Origin: Clostridia bacterium
Lineage (GTDB): Bacteria; Bacillota; Clostridia; Christensenellales; Borkfalkiaceae
Assembly: GCA_017463105.1 (NCBI GenBank)
Contig: JAFTPU010000001.1
Coordinates: 100,600-164,599 of the forward strand
DNA length: 64,000 nt
Direction of reading: 5' to 3'
The notes under the pieces were generated by a model. It ran no database searches and had not been told where the DNA came from. It saw only the letters and a program-made list of their open reading frames with translations. The stretch's first letter is position 1; every line of letters starts with the position of its first letter. The translations under genes and the position numbers were made by a program. This document shows positions 46,690-54,119 of the stretch, piece after piece.

Positions 46690-47545
46690 TGACAAATATA
46701 CCTCCCGCACCGCAGGGAAGGGATATCCCCTCCTCCGTTCTGATGCCTACTTCATACGCTTCCACTCTGCCGTTGAAATTTTTCATCGTCAAGGTGAGAA
46801 TGTTTTTCAATACCATCGGCTGTAAGCCCGTCGTGTAGCTGTTGATCAGCACGAACAGCGGCTCGTCGCAAAGCACCTGCGTGCAAAGTCCGACAAATTT
46901 ATACAGATCGTTTTCGATCTTCCACATTTCCCCGTTCGGACCTCTGCCGTACGAGGGCGGATCCATAATGATCGCGTCGTATTTATTTCCGCGACGGATC
47001 TCCCGTTGCACGAATTTCAGACAATCGTCCACAATATAACGTATGCCCGTATCGATCCCCGACAACCGAGCGTTTTCGCCCGCGCGCTCGACCATTCCTT
47101 TCGCCGCGTCCACGTGGGTCACCTGCGCACCCGCCTTGGCGCACGCCACCGTCGCCCCGCCCGTATACGCGAAAAGGTTCAATACTTTGATCGGTCGGTT
47201 CGCGCCCTTGATGAGCTTCGTCATGTATTCCCAATTGACCGCTTGCTCGGGGAACAGCCCCGTGTGCTTGAAGCCCATGGGCTTTATCTTGAATTTCAAG
47301 CCCAGCTCTTCATAATCCACGTTCCATTCATCGGGCATGGGTTTGAGTATCTTCCAGCCGCCCCCGCCCTTGTCGCTTCTTTTGTAATAGGCGTTGAGCT
47401 TGGGATAGGAAAAAAGGTCGGACTGCATGGGCCAAATCACCTGCGGGTCGGGACGGAGCAGATACACGTCCTTCCAACGCTCGAGCTTATACCCGTCGCC
47501 CGTGGCGATGATCGTATAATCCTTCCAATTTTGCGAAATCTTCAT
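46676..47545 (-). CDS. Class I SAM-dependent methyltransferase (RlmI/PF10672-like)
   Basis: 289 residues from MKISQNWKDYTIIATG (SD GAGGAAAG). The extra upstream open frame is the antisense of tRNAs and is not coding. An N-terminal region (ERWKDVYLLRPDPQVIWP) precedes the SAM domain: motif I VLNLFAYTGGATVACAKAGA, acidic loop THVDAAKG, and motif IV IIMDPPSYGRGPNGE. This resembles rRNA m5C/m2G methyltransferases of the RlmI type but lacks a PUA domain. Coupled to an RluA synthase, so an RNA-modification pair is likely. Confidence 0.85.
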   Translation of the reverse strand: MKISQNWKDYTIIATGDGYKLERWKDVYLLRPDPQVIWPMQSDLFSYPKLNAYYKRSDKGGGGWKILKPMPDEWNVDYEELGLKFKIKPMGFKHTGLFPEQAVNWEYMTKLIKGANRPIKVLNLFAYTGGATVACAKAGAQVTHVDAAKGMVERAGENARLSGIDTGIRYIVDDCLKFVQREIRRGNKYDAIIMDPPSYGRGPNGEMWKIENDLYKFVGLCTQVLCDEPLFVLINSYTTGLQPMVLKNILTLTMKNFNGRVEAYEVGIRTEEGISLPCGAGGIFVNDGN

Positions 47546-47624
47546 TTTTCTTCTTTCCTCTATATATACGCGCGTAACGCCGCCCGAGCGACGAAACGGC
47601 ATAATACCACATTCTGACTTTTTT

Positions 47625-47653
47625 ATTATAGCGCAAATCGAGGCGATTGTAAA
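47625..47653 (-). promoter_or_regulatory. Promoter of the methyltransferase-RluA operon
   Basis: Minus strand TTTACA (47653-47648), 17-bp spacer, TATAAT (47630-47625). Confidence 0.8.
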
Positions 47654-47783
47654 GTATTTTTCCCGATAAAAGAAGAAAAGGCGCGAAAATTTCCCTATGC
47701 GGACAAGAAAAACAACGCAAAAAGAAGCGAAAAAAACTTTTTTGAATTTTTTAATTTTTTTTGAAAAAATCGCAAAAAAACAG

Positions 47784-47812
47784 TTGACAAAACCTTTTCT
47801 TTTTAGTATTAT
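47784..47812 (+). promoter_or_regulatory. Promoter of the tRNA-fMet/Met/Glu operon
   Basis: TTGACA (47784-47789), 17-bp spacer, TATTAT (47807-47812), with A/T tracts upstream as expected for a strong stable-RNA promoter. Confidence 0.85.
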
Positions 47813-47864
47813 AAATGAGCTGTTTTGAGTGACGGAGCAAAATCCGAAGTTTGAAACGCTATAT

Positions 47865-47941
47865 CGCGGGGTGGAGCAGCTAGGTAGCTCGCCGGGCTCA
47901 TAACCCGGAGGTCGCAAGTTCGAATCCTGCCCCCGCAACCA
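47865..47941 (+). tRNA. Initiator tRNA-fMet (CAU)
   Basis: 77 bases with CCA. Two initiator hallmarks are present: a C1-A72 mismatch (CGCGGGG against CCCCGCA) and three G-C pairs in the anticodon stem (GGGCUCAUAACCC). One A-C mismatch appears in the T-stem (GCAAG against CCUGC). Confidence 0.95.
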
Positions 47942-47945
47942 AAAT

Positions 47946-48022
47946 GGCGGCGTAGCTTAGTTGGTTAGAGCGATCGGTTCATACCCGATAGGTCATAAGT
48001 TCGAATCTCATCGCCGCTACCA
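47946..48022 (+). tRNA. Elongator tRNA-Met (CAU)
   Basis: 77 bases with CCA; acceptor GGCGGCG/CGCCGCU, anticodon loop UUCAUAC. The acceptor and D-arm match elongator Met better than the lysidine-modified Ile(CAU) tRNA. Confidence 0.9.
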
Positions 48023-48058
48023 CGACAACAAACGAAACTCGTTTTATATAAAAAATGT

Positions 48059-48133
48059 GGCCCCTTGGTCAAGCGGTTAAGACACCACCCTTTCACGGTG
48101 GTAACATGGGTTCGAGTCCCGTAGGGGTCACCA
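48059..48133 (+). tRNA. tRNA-Glu (UUC), integration target
   Basis: 75 bases with CCA; acceptor GGCCCCU/AGGGGUC and anticodon loop CUUUCAC. The last nine bases plus one following A are repeated 6.0 kb downstream at 54141-54150. The gene therefore serves as attB for the element and stays intact. Confidence 0.95.
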
Positions 48134-48153
48134 ATAACAACCTAAATCGAACC
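48125..48153 (+). repeat. attL: 10-bp core and left inverted arm
   Basis: GGGTCACCAA (48125-48134), TAA, then CAACCTAAATCGAACC (48138-48153). The arm is the exact inverse of 54120-54135. Predicted crossover dinucleotide TC is at 48128-48129. Confidence 0.8.
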
Positions 48154-48308
48154 CCTCAATTAGAGGGTGGACGGTTTGGGTTGTTTTATTTTCTAAAATA
48201 CTTTTTAAGGCGTTTCCTTTTGGCTTGGGGAACGCTTTTCTTTTTGCCTTGGGTAAATACCTGCCTCTATAAAAATCACGCCAAAAACGGCGGTTTATGC
48301 CGCGAAAG

Positions 48309-48437
48309 ACTCTTGACAGGAGAAAGGAGTGTGTTAGGCTGTTACTGCCAAAGGCAACAAAAAAGCCCCCTCGGGGCGTTGGTAGTTGGCTCTTTTAAGC
48401 CTTTACAACGCACTCCGCAGAGGCTCTTGTCAAGAGT
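48309..48437 (+). ncRNA. Nested multi-stem structure of unknown function near attL
   Basis: Nested pairs, outside in: ACTCTTGACA (48309) with TGTCAAGAGT (48428); GGAGTGTGTT (48326) with AACGCACTCC (48407, one G-U); AGGCT (48336) with AGCCT (48398). Inside these are TGCC-AAA-GGCA and GCCCC-CTC-GGGGC. CTCTTGTCAAGAG is also a palindrome on its own. It lies just past tRNA-Glu and before the recombinase stop, so it may be transcribed from the tRNA promoter. It could be an RNA, a replication or transfer origin, or a substitute terminator. Confidence 0.5.
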
Positions 48438-48466
48438 ACCGTGGAATAAATAGCCGTTTTTTTGTT

Positions 48467-49972
48467 TTATACGCTCATAATTAAGCGAATCTTTCCTATT
48501 ATCGGATATTGAGCGTAATTCACGATTACGGGAATACTAACGATTTTGTCGTAAAAAGAAAAGCCCTGACTTTCGTCAGGACTATTCGTATTTAATGGGC
48601 TGTTGTAAATAATTTTGATTTCATCGTCAAAAAGCACGATTTCTTTCACGTAATAATTGATGATGAGCAACGGCTCGGTTTTCAATAATTGTTTATAAAA
48701 ATCACGAACTTGTTTTTCGGTTACGCGCATAGCGGTTTTACTTCGTTCAATCGTAATCAAGCGTTCTAATTCCTCTTGACGTGCTTCCAACTCTTTCAAA
48801 CGTTTACTTGTCGTATTCGTGAAAATACCGTGTTCAATAGCCGTCATAATGTTATTGATAGCCGTTTCATTTTGCTTTTGCTCCTTTTCAAGAATAACTA
48901 AATTGCTGTTCGTTTTAATCAATTCTTCTTGCTTTTTCATAACCGTCTGCACAACGTATTCAATTTGCTTTTGGTCGTTTAAGAGTTCAATGATAGAGTT
49001 TAGTACAAATTCTTCTAAAATGTCTTTGCGGATAGCCGTTTTCTTACAATTATTTTTACGGTTTTTCCGTCCGTTGCATTTGTAATAATACTTTTTCGTA
49101 CCGTTCTTGGCAGTACCGCTTTCAGCGTTGATATTCTCGCCACAATAACCGCATTTGACTTTGTTTTTCAATAAAAATACTGTTTTTACGCACGATTTAC
49201 CAAACTTATTTGCGGATACCTTTTGTCGAACGATTGTAAATAATTCCGTAGGCACGATTTGCGGATAGATATTATCTACGATTTCATCGCCTTTCTTATA
49301 GCTACCCGAATATTTTTCGTTGCTTAATATGCCGTACACGGTATTTTTCGCAAAGGGCTTGCCTTTATGTAAAACGCCGTTTTCGGTCAATGCCTTAATT
49401 ATGTCTTTTACAAATACGCCTTTGGAATACTGTTCATACATAAATAATACGTGTTTTGCCTGTTGTTCATCAATAACAACTTTTCTTCCGTCTAACTTAT
49501 AACCATAGGGCAAAGTGCCGCCTTGGTATAAGCCTTTTAATCTTGTTTCTTTCATACCACGTTTCACCTTTTGAGATAATTCTGCGGAATAGTATTGATT
49601 CATACCTTCCAATAATGATTCTAAAATAATGCCTTCGGGGGTATCGGGTATATTTTCCATAGCCGATAATACTTTCACGCCGTTATCTTTCAAAGTCTTT
49701 TTATGGATAGCGGTTGCGTATTTATCCCTCGAAAATCTGTCTAATTTATAGACAAGTACATAGTTCCATTCTTTTCTTGCGCTGTCCTTAATCATACGTT
49801 GAAAGTCAGCGCGGTTGTCGTTTGTGCCAGTCATAGCCCTGTCGATATATGTATCCAAAATCAATATATCGTGAGCTTTCGCATAGTCTTGACATACGCG
49901 AAGTTGTCCCTCGATAGACTGTTCCGTTTGGTTATCGCAGGAATAACGGGCATAAATTACTGCTGTTTTCAT
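48467..49972 (-). CDS. Large serine recombinase (site-specific integrase)
   Basis: 501 residues. The N-terminal catalytic domain has the nucleophile Ser in MKTAVIYARYSCDNQ, and LVYKLDRFSRDKY carries the active-site Arg/Asp positions. The PF07508-type recombinase domain spans about residues 155-260 (GTLPYGYKLDG, ILSNEKYSGSYKKG). A zinc ribbon (CGYCGENI...YYKCNGRK...C) and a coiled coil (about 345-430) complete the standard large-serine-integrase layout. It should integrate and excise the element at the TC-centred core in tRNA-Glu. SD AAGGAG, 11 bases before the ATG. It reads toward attL, 200 bases after rep. Confidence 0.93.
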   Translation of the reverse strand: MKTAVIYARYSCDNQTEQSIEGQLRVCQDYAKAHDILILDTYIDRAMTGTNDNRADFQRMIKDSARKEWNYVLVYKLDRFSRDKYATAIHKKTLKDNGVKVLSAMENIPDTPEGIILESLLEGMNQYYSAELSQKVKRGMKETRLKGLYQGGTLPYGYKLDGRKVVIDEQQAKHVLFMYEQYSKGVFVKDIIKALTENGVLHKGKPFAKNTVYGILSNEKYSGSYKKGDEIVDNIYPQIVPTELFTIVRQKVSANKFGKSCVKTVFLLKNKVKCGYCGENINAESGTAKNGTKKYYYKCNGRKNRKNNCKKTAIRKDILEEFVLNSIIELLNDQKQIEYVVQTVMKKQEELIKTNSNLVILEKEQKQNETAINNIMTAIEHGIFTNTTSKRLKELEARQEELERLITIERSKTAMRVTEKQVRDFYKQLLKTEPLLIINYYVKEIVLFDDEIKIIYNSPLNTNSPDESQGFSFYDKIVSIPVIVNYAQYPIIGKIRLIMSV

Positions 49973-50042
49973 AACTGTTTTTACTCCTTAATTTTTTATT
50001 TTTTTGTCTTTCGACAGGAGCGATCAAAACGAAAACGACTAT

Positions 50043-50132
50043 GCCGTCAAGGTTTCGGCTAAAACCGAGAAAAATATTGTGTTGCCCGTTATACCCTTTG
50101 AAATAATACCACAATATTTTTCCCTTGACGGC
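50043..50132. repeat. 90-bp bulged inverted repeat between rep and the recombinase
   Basis: The continuous right arm 50110-50132 (23 bases) pairs perfectly with two left segments: 13 bp at 50069-50081 (GAAAAATATTGTG) and 10 bp at 50043-50052 (GCCGTCAAGG). These are separated by a 16-base bulge that itself folds (TCGG-CTAAAA-CCGA). The loop is 28 bases. Such structures resemble single-strand or double-strand origins of rolling-circle replicons. Confidence 0.8.
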
Positions 50133-50175
50133 GACGGCGGTTTCGTTTACGCTCCACCCGGCGAAAGATAAAAAA

Positions 50176-51180
50176 TCAATTACACGTTGGTAGTCGATTT
50201 TTCGTTTCGGGATTTTTATAATCTCCGATATATTCGCCCTCGACAAAACAAGCGTGATTGTCAAATAATAACAGTTTCCGCTGTTCCTGTCCTATGGAGC
50301 AGACTATATCATCGTCCATAATGTCATACACTTTATAGGTTGCCGCGTTTTTAGAAATTATCAGCTTTGCGCCCGATTTATTGATATATTTCAAGATATA
50401 TTTTATCGAACTTTTCAAAACTTCTACGTGCGTAATTTCCTCAAAATCGCACCGCCCGAATTTCTCGTTAAAATGCGTATTTTGTATCGTTTTTTGCATT
50501 TTGTGGTTTTTCAAATCGTAATCTTTCTTTTCAAACAGCGTACCTATCATAGCATTTTCGGGTATATGAAAAATGCCGTGAAAGTGCAAGCGTTTCTTTT
50601 CAGGCGAACGCTCGAAAACGCCTATGTATTTCCAACCTTTGCGATTGACTAAATGTTTCAAACAATTCTTTAATGCTTTCATAAAACTTTCCTCTGTATG
50701 TTTTTTATCGTCGTAAGTGAACGTGCAGAAATAGTTAAAATCATTGTTATAAACTTTTCTATATAGTCTTGTCATTCTTACGATATAATTTCGCTTTTTT
50801 CTTTCTAACTGAATATCTACAAACTCTTTGGTTTTCTTTTCATTGTCAAAATACGGTCTTAATGCCTTTATCATTTCTCGCCTTTTCTCAGACTTCTTTT
50901 TATCTGAGTGCGTTTCATACAAATTATCAAATATCTCTTTCAAATCTACCGTTACATACTTAACTTCACCGCCGTTTTCTGCTCGGTTTTCAGCATACTT
51001 GGCTACCTTATCATTATCAATCTCTTTTTCTTCGCTTGGAGGGGTGTTATCCTGTTGGATAGGTACTTTTTTTAGATACTGTTTTTTCTTCCCTTTCCGT
51101 TTTGGTGGGGGATTGGCTTGGGGTGGAATCGCTATCGGGTGGCTACCGTCAAGATATACTTTTACGTTCGCTATCGGCAT
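50176..51180 (-). CDS. HUH-type rolling-circle replication initiator (Rep)
   Basis: 334 residues from MPIANVKVYLDG (SD AAGGAGG nine bases upstream; the longer frame has no SD). About 90 residues of Pro/Lys-rich and acidic leader precede the Rep domain. Motif 1 is FNYFCTFTYDD, the HUH metal motif is RLHFHGIFH, and motif 3 is IKYILKYINKSG with candidate catalytic Tyr/Lys (YxxKY). Such enzymes nick at an origin, stay linked by phosphotyrosine and start rolling-circle copying. Here it would copy the excised circle or promote its mobilisation. It overlaps a small upstream gene by 32 bases. Confidence 0.85.
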   Translation of the reverse strand: MPIANVKVYLDGSHPIAIPPQANPPPKRKGKKKQYLKKVPIQQDNTPPSEEKEIDNDKVAKYAENRAENGGEVKYVTVDLKEIFDNLYETHSDKKKSEKRREMIKALRPYFDNEKKTKEFVDIQLERKKRNYIVRMTRLYRKVYNNDFNYFCTFTYDDKKHTEESFMKALKNCLKHLVNRKGWKYIGVFERSPEKKRLHFHGIFHIPENAMIGTLFEKKDYDLKNHKMQKTIQNTHFNEKFGRCDFEEITHVEVLKSSIKYILKYINKSGAKLIISKNAATYKVYDIMDDDIVCSIGQEQRKLLLFDNHACFVEGEYIGDYKNPETKNRLPTCN

Positions 51181-51328
51181 AGGCAATTTCCTCCTTGGTT
51201 TGTAGTCGTTGCAAGTCAAGGATTCTATCTAAAAGCGTAGAGAAAAATACTTTCTGTTCGCTCTTGGGTAAATCCGTAATACTCGGTTTTCCTACGTGGG
51301 TTACTTTGAAACTGTGTTTTTTGTTCAA
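51149..51328 (-). CDS. Small protein coupled to Rep (59 residues)
   Basis: Starts at a TTG with a strong SD (AGGAGG seven bases upstream) and ends inside the rep gene. Charged, no membrane segment, sequence MNKKHSFKVTHVGK... with a helical stretch VFFSTLLDRILDLQ. No family recognised. Overlap with rep suggests translational coupling, so a role in setting Rep level is plausible. Confidence 0.6.
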   Translation of the reverse strand: MNKKHSFKVTHVGKPSITDLPKSEQKVFFSTLLDRILDLQRLQTKEEIAYADSERKSIS

Positions 51329-51384
51329 TAGGCTACCTCCTAAAAATTTTATTTGCATAGAAAAACCGAACGTAAAACAAAAAA

Positions 51385-51445
51385 AAGGGCGTAGTACGAC
51401 TTAACTCGCTAACCCCTCCAGTTAGCTAAATCGTACTACGCCCTT
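51385..51445 (-). terminator. Attenuator-like hairpin in the rep leader
   Basis: Perfect 15-bp outer stem AAGGGCGTAGTACGA/TCGTACTACGCCCTT with an inner GCTAAC/GTTAGC, followed on the minus strand by a run of T. It lies 57 bases before the small-ORF start. Leader sequence upstream (51446-51560) has further short pairs. It may control rep transcription as in copy-number attenuation. Confidence 0.75.
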
Positions 51446-51827
51446 AGATGCATCCACGGCTGTCCTCAATCGGCAGAAAATAAAAACTGGGTCTATGACA
51501 TCTTGCTATACGCAACGGAAAACTATGCAGTTGTTTTTTACCCTTTCAAAAGCGAAAGGATTTATTTTATAAACGCCCGAAAACGTTTCTAAACAGGTTT
51601 TTAGAAAATATTTTTTATCCACATAATAAACAGCGAAAAAGCCGTTTTTGTGGCAAGGAATTTTATGCCCCTCACTATATAGCCATTTGAAAGGGCAAAA
51701 TTAAAGGTATTTTGAAAAAGTTTCACTAAAAATTCACAAAACGCCGTTCGTACAAGCGGAAAACGCCGATTTTACAATCCACAATCCGCAAGGTTAAGAA
51801 AACGGGAATAGAAATAAAGCAATACCG
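51446..51827. other. Intergenic DNA, probable rep promoter and leader region
   Basis: No convincing gene. The minus-strand transcript into rep must start here, but no clear -35/-10 pair was identified. AT-rich throughout. Confidence 0.4.
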
Positions 51828-51883
51828 CCGCGTGAAAAAAGGCGATCCACAAGCGGTTCAGCGTGGACGCCTTTTTCGCGCGG
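51828..51883. repeat. Imperfect 21-23-bp inverted repeat
   Basis: CCGCGTGAAAAAAGGCGATCCAC (split here as CCGCGTGAAAAAAGGCG and ATCCAC, 51828-51850) pairs with 51863-51883 (GTGGACGCC, TTTTTCGCGCGG), with one bulge and one or two mismatches. The plus strand continues with TTTTATT, so it can also act as a terminator. Confidence 0.7.
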
Positions 51884-51918
51884 TTTTATTTGTCCGCTTT
51901 TCCTGTCGGTTTGGTTGT

Positions 51919-51982
51919 TACGGCGTGCGCTTGTATCGGCGAGCGAAGCGAGCCGACTTGTATAATACAAGCGCACGCCGTA
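51919..51982. repeat. 64-bp hairpin with perfect 18-bp arms
   Basis: TACGGCGTGCGCTTGTAT (51919-51936) and its exact inverse at 51965-51982. The loop folds again (CGGC...GCCG around GAAGC), and the right side contains a CTTGTATAATACAAG palindrome. A candidate nick or origin site for Rep. Confidence 0.8.
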
Positions 51983-52015
51983 GTGCCATTTCTTATTTTT
52001 ACCCCTATTAAAAAC

Positions 52016-52044
52016 TTGAAATATATCTTGAATTGTGTTATAAT
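52016..52044 (+). promoter_or_regulatory. Promoter of ktrBA
   Basis: TTGAAA (52016-52021), 17-bp spacer, TATAAT (52039-52044). The leader is about 30 bases with no good SD. Confidence 0.8.
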
Positions 52045-52079
52045 AAAAATATTAAATTCCATTTTTGAAAAACTTGATT

Positions 52080-53438
52080 ATGAAAAAATATAAATTAAAA
52101 CTTTCAACAACGCAAGTCATTATGTTAAGTTTTCTGTTTGTGATATTGATAGGTAGTATATTGCTTGCTTTGCCTATCAGTTCAAAAAATGGAAAAGCTG
52201 TTCCGTATATAGACGCATTATTTACCGCAACCACTTCAACTTGTGTGACTGGATTGGTTACGTTGCCGACAGTTACGACTTGGAGCGTTTTTGGACAAAT
52301 AGTGATTTTGCTTTTAATACAAATAGGCGGGCTTGGCATTATTACCGTAATGGCAGGTTTAACAGTAGCATTGCACCGTAAAATTGGATTAAAAGATAGT
52401 AGATTGATTAGTGATTCATTCAATCTTACTTCTTTATCGGGGCTTGCAGCCTTTGTAAAAAAAGTTATTCTTGGTACGCTTATTATTGAAGGGCTTGGAG
52501 CGTTACTCTATATGGCGGTATTTGTCCCCGACTTCGGCGTGAAAGGAATTTGGCTTTCCGTATTCAATTCGATTTCCGCTTTTTGCAACGCAGGCATTGA
52601 TATAATAGCTGAAAACAGCCTGTGTGGTTATGCGCTAGATCCTTTAATAAATACTGTTACAAGCCTTTTAATTATTTTAGGCGGTATCGGTTATATCGTT
52701 TGGTGGGATATGATACGTGTATTAAGATATTTCAGAAAAGAAAAACTGAAATGCTTGAAACGATTGACGTTGCATAGTAAAATTGCATTGTCGACAACAC
52801 TGATTCTTATTTTTTGGGGCGCTGTTGCAATTTTTATATTGGAGTACAGTAACCCCTTAACCATAGCAAATTATTCGTTCTTTGATAAAATCCAAGTATC
52901 GTTTTTTCAGTCTATAACGACAAGAACGGCAGGTTTCGCAACAGTACCACAAGAAAATTTGACAAATGCCTCTGCTATTTTTTGCTTGTTTTTAATGTTT
53001 ATCGGCGGTTCTCCCGTTGGAACGGCTGGCGGTATCAAAACGGTTACCATTGTCGTATTATTTGCCACTGCATATTCAGCAATAAAAAATAAAAACGAAG
53101 TATCTTTATTTAATCGAAATTTATCAAGACAAATTACAAAGAAAGCCGTTGCCGTTACAAGTATGTCTTTTTCGATTATGTTTATATCGACCGTCTTGCT
53201 TGCTGCTGTTACCAACGCTCCGGCGCTTGATATAATTTATGAAACCGTAAGCGCAACGGCAACGGTCGGATTATCAAGAAATCTTACGCCTTATTTGGGA
53301 CTTTTAGGGAAACTTATCATTATCTCTACAATGTACTTGGGAAGAATTGGACCTATTTCTTTGGCTATTGCATTTAATTCAAATAAAGAAACTGGAAATA
53401 TTATCAAAAATCCCACTGAGGAAATAAGCGTAGGGTGA
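52080..53438 (+). CDS. ktrB: KtrB/TrkH-type potassium uptake channel subunit
   Basis: 452 residues from MKKYKLKLSTTQ (a TTG five codons earlier is possible). It has four M1-P-M2 repeats with the selectivity-filter glycines: ATTSTCVTGL, ISAFCNAGID, ITTRTAGFAT and SATATVGLSR. The third-repeat gate region IGGSPVGTAGGIKT is also typical. Length fits KtrB (about 450) rather than TrkH (about 480). It imports K+ (often Na+-coupled) with a KtrA ring, encoded 28 bases downstream. Lower GC than the host genes and cargo position within the element point to horizontal gain. Confidence 0.93.
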   Translation: MKKYKLKLSTTQVIMLSFLFVILIGSILLALPISSKNGKAVPYIDALFTATTSTCVTGLVTLPTVTTWSVFGQIVILLLIQIGGLGIITVMAGLTVALHRKIGLKDSRLISDSFNLTSLSGLAAFVKKVILGTLIIEGLGALLYMAVFVPDFGVKGIWLSVFNSISAFCNAGIDIIAENSLCGYALDPLINTVTSLLIILGGIGYIVWWDMIRVLRYFRKEKLKCLKRLTLHSKIALSTTLILIFWGAVAIFILEYSNPLTIANYSFFDKIQVSFFQSITTRTAGFATVPQENLTNASAIFCLFLMFIGGSPVGTAGGIKTVTIVVLFATAYSAIKNKNEVSLFNRNLSRQITKKAVAVTSMSFSIMFISTVLLAAVTNAPALDIIYETVSATATVGLSRNLTPYLGLLGKLIIISTMYLGRIGPISLAIAFNSNKETGNIIKNPTEEISVG

Positions 53439-53466
53439 TTAAAAATGATTAAAAAAGGAGTGTGTT

Positions 53467-54117
53467 ATGAGTATCAATAAATCTTATGCCGTATTTGGTC
53501 TTGGGCGATACGGTTTAGCCGTAGCAAAAGAACTTGTGAACAATGGAGTTGAGGTTTTAGCTGTTGATTCAGAGGAAGCTATCGTAAATTCCGCTATCGC
53601 CGATATTCCTTTCTGCAAATGTGCAAACGTAACCGATTCAGAAGTTATAAAACAACTTGGTATTGCCAATATGGACGTTGTTATTATTGCTATGGCAAAT
53701 AATCTTGAAGCAAGCGTTATGGCAGTAATGTTGTGTAAAGAAGTTGGTGTCAATACAGTAATCGCAAAATGCGCCAATGAAGTGCATAAAAAAATTTTAA
53801 GTAAGGTAGGAGCAGACAAAGTGGTTTTTCCTGAATGTGAATCAGGAATACGCCTTGCAAAAAATCTTTTAAGTTCGGGCTTTGTTGATGTAATCGAATT
53901 ATCTAACGACGTATCTTTGATAGAACTTGAAGTTAAGCCCGAATGGGTAGGTAAAACGCTTATTGAATTAAATTTACGTAAAAAATATTCTATCAATGTA
54001 ATTGCGATTCGGCAAGTAAATAATTTAGAAATCAATATTGACCCCACCATAAAATTAGCGAAAAATATGCAACTTGTAGTTATTACAAATACTTCAAAAA
54101 TAAGCAAGTTAAAATAA
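53467..54117 (+). CDS. ktrA: KtrA/TrkA-type RCK regulatory subunit
   Basis: 216 residues. RCK-N Rossmann fold: AVFGLGRYGLAVAKEL, acidic residue AVDSEE, and DVVIIAMANNLEASV. The RCK-C domain follows (LIELEVKPEWVGKTLIELN, INVIAIRQ, LVVITNTSK). It binds ATP/ADP (and in relatives c-di-AMP in RCK-C) and gates KtrB at the membrane. Strong SD AAAAGGAG. Stops 2 bases before the right inverted arm, so the cargo fills the element right to its end. Confidence 0.93.
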   Translation: MSINKSYAVFGLGRYGLAVAKELVNNGVEVLAVDSEEAIVNSAIADIPFCKCANVTDSEVIKQLGIANMDVVIIAMANNLEASVMAVMLCKEVGVNTVIAKCANEVHKKILSKVGADKVVFPECESGIRLAKNLLSSGFVDVIELSNDVSLIELEVKPEWVGKTLIELNLRKKYSINVIAIRQVNNLEINIDPTIKLAKNMQLVVITNTSKISKLK

Positions 54118-54119
54118 AA

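Noticed and set aside
47546-47938. N-terminal extension of the methyltransferase reading frame (MRGQDSNLRPPGYEPG...)
   Set aside because: It is the antisense translation of tRNA-fMet plus promoter DNA, a familiar artefact. The SD-led ATG at 47545 fits the protein family.
47946-48022. Ile (lysidine, CAU) identity for the second tRNA
   Set aside because: Acceptor GGCGGCG/CGCCGCU and overall sequence fit elongator Met; adjacency to tRNA-fMet also favours Met.
48055-48453. 132-residue plus-strand frame across tRNA-Glu and the attL region
   Set aside because: It starts inside the tRNA, has no SD, and its 3' part coincides with the nested stem-loops.
49932-50264. 110-residue minus-strand frame between rep and the recombinase
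   Set aside because: It overlaps both genes, has no SD, and most of it is the long inverted repeat. Structure explains the region better than coding.
51794-52093. Two short frames (minus 51794-51976 and plus 51863-52093)
   Set aside because: They translate palindromic hairpin DNA, lack SDs, and one crosses the ktrB promoter.
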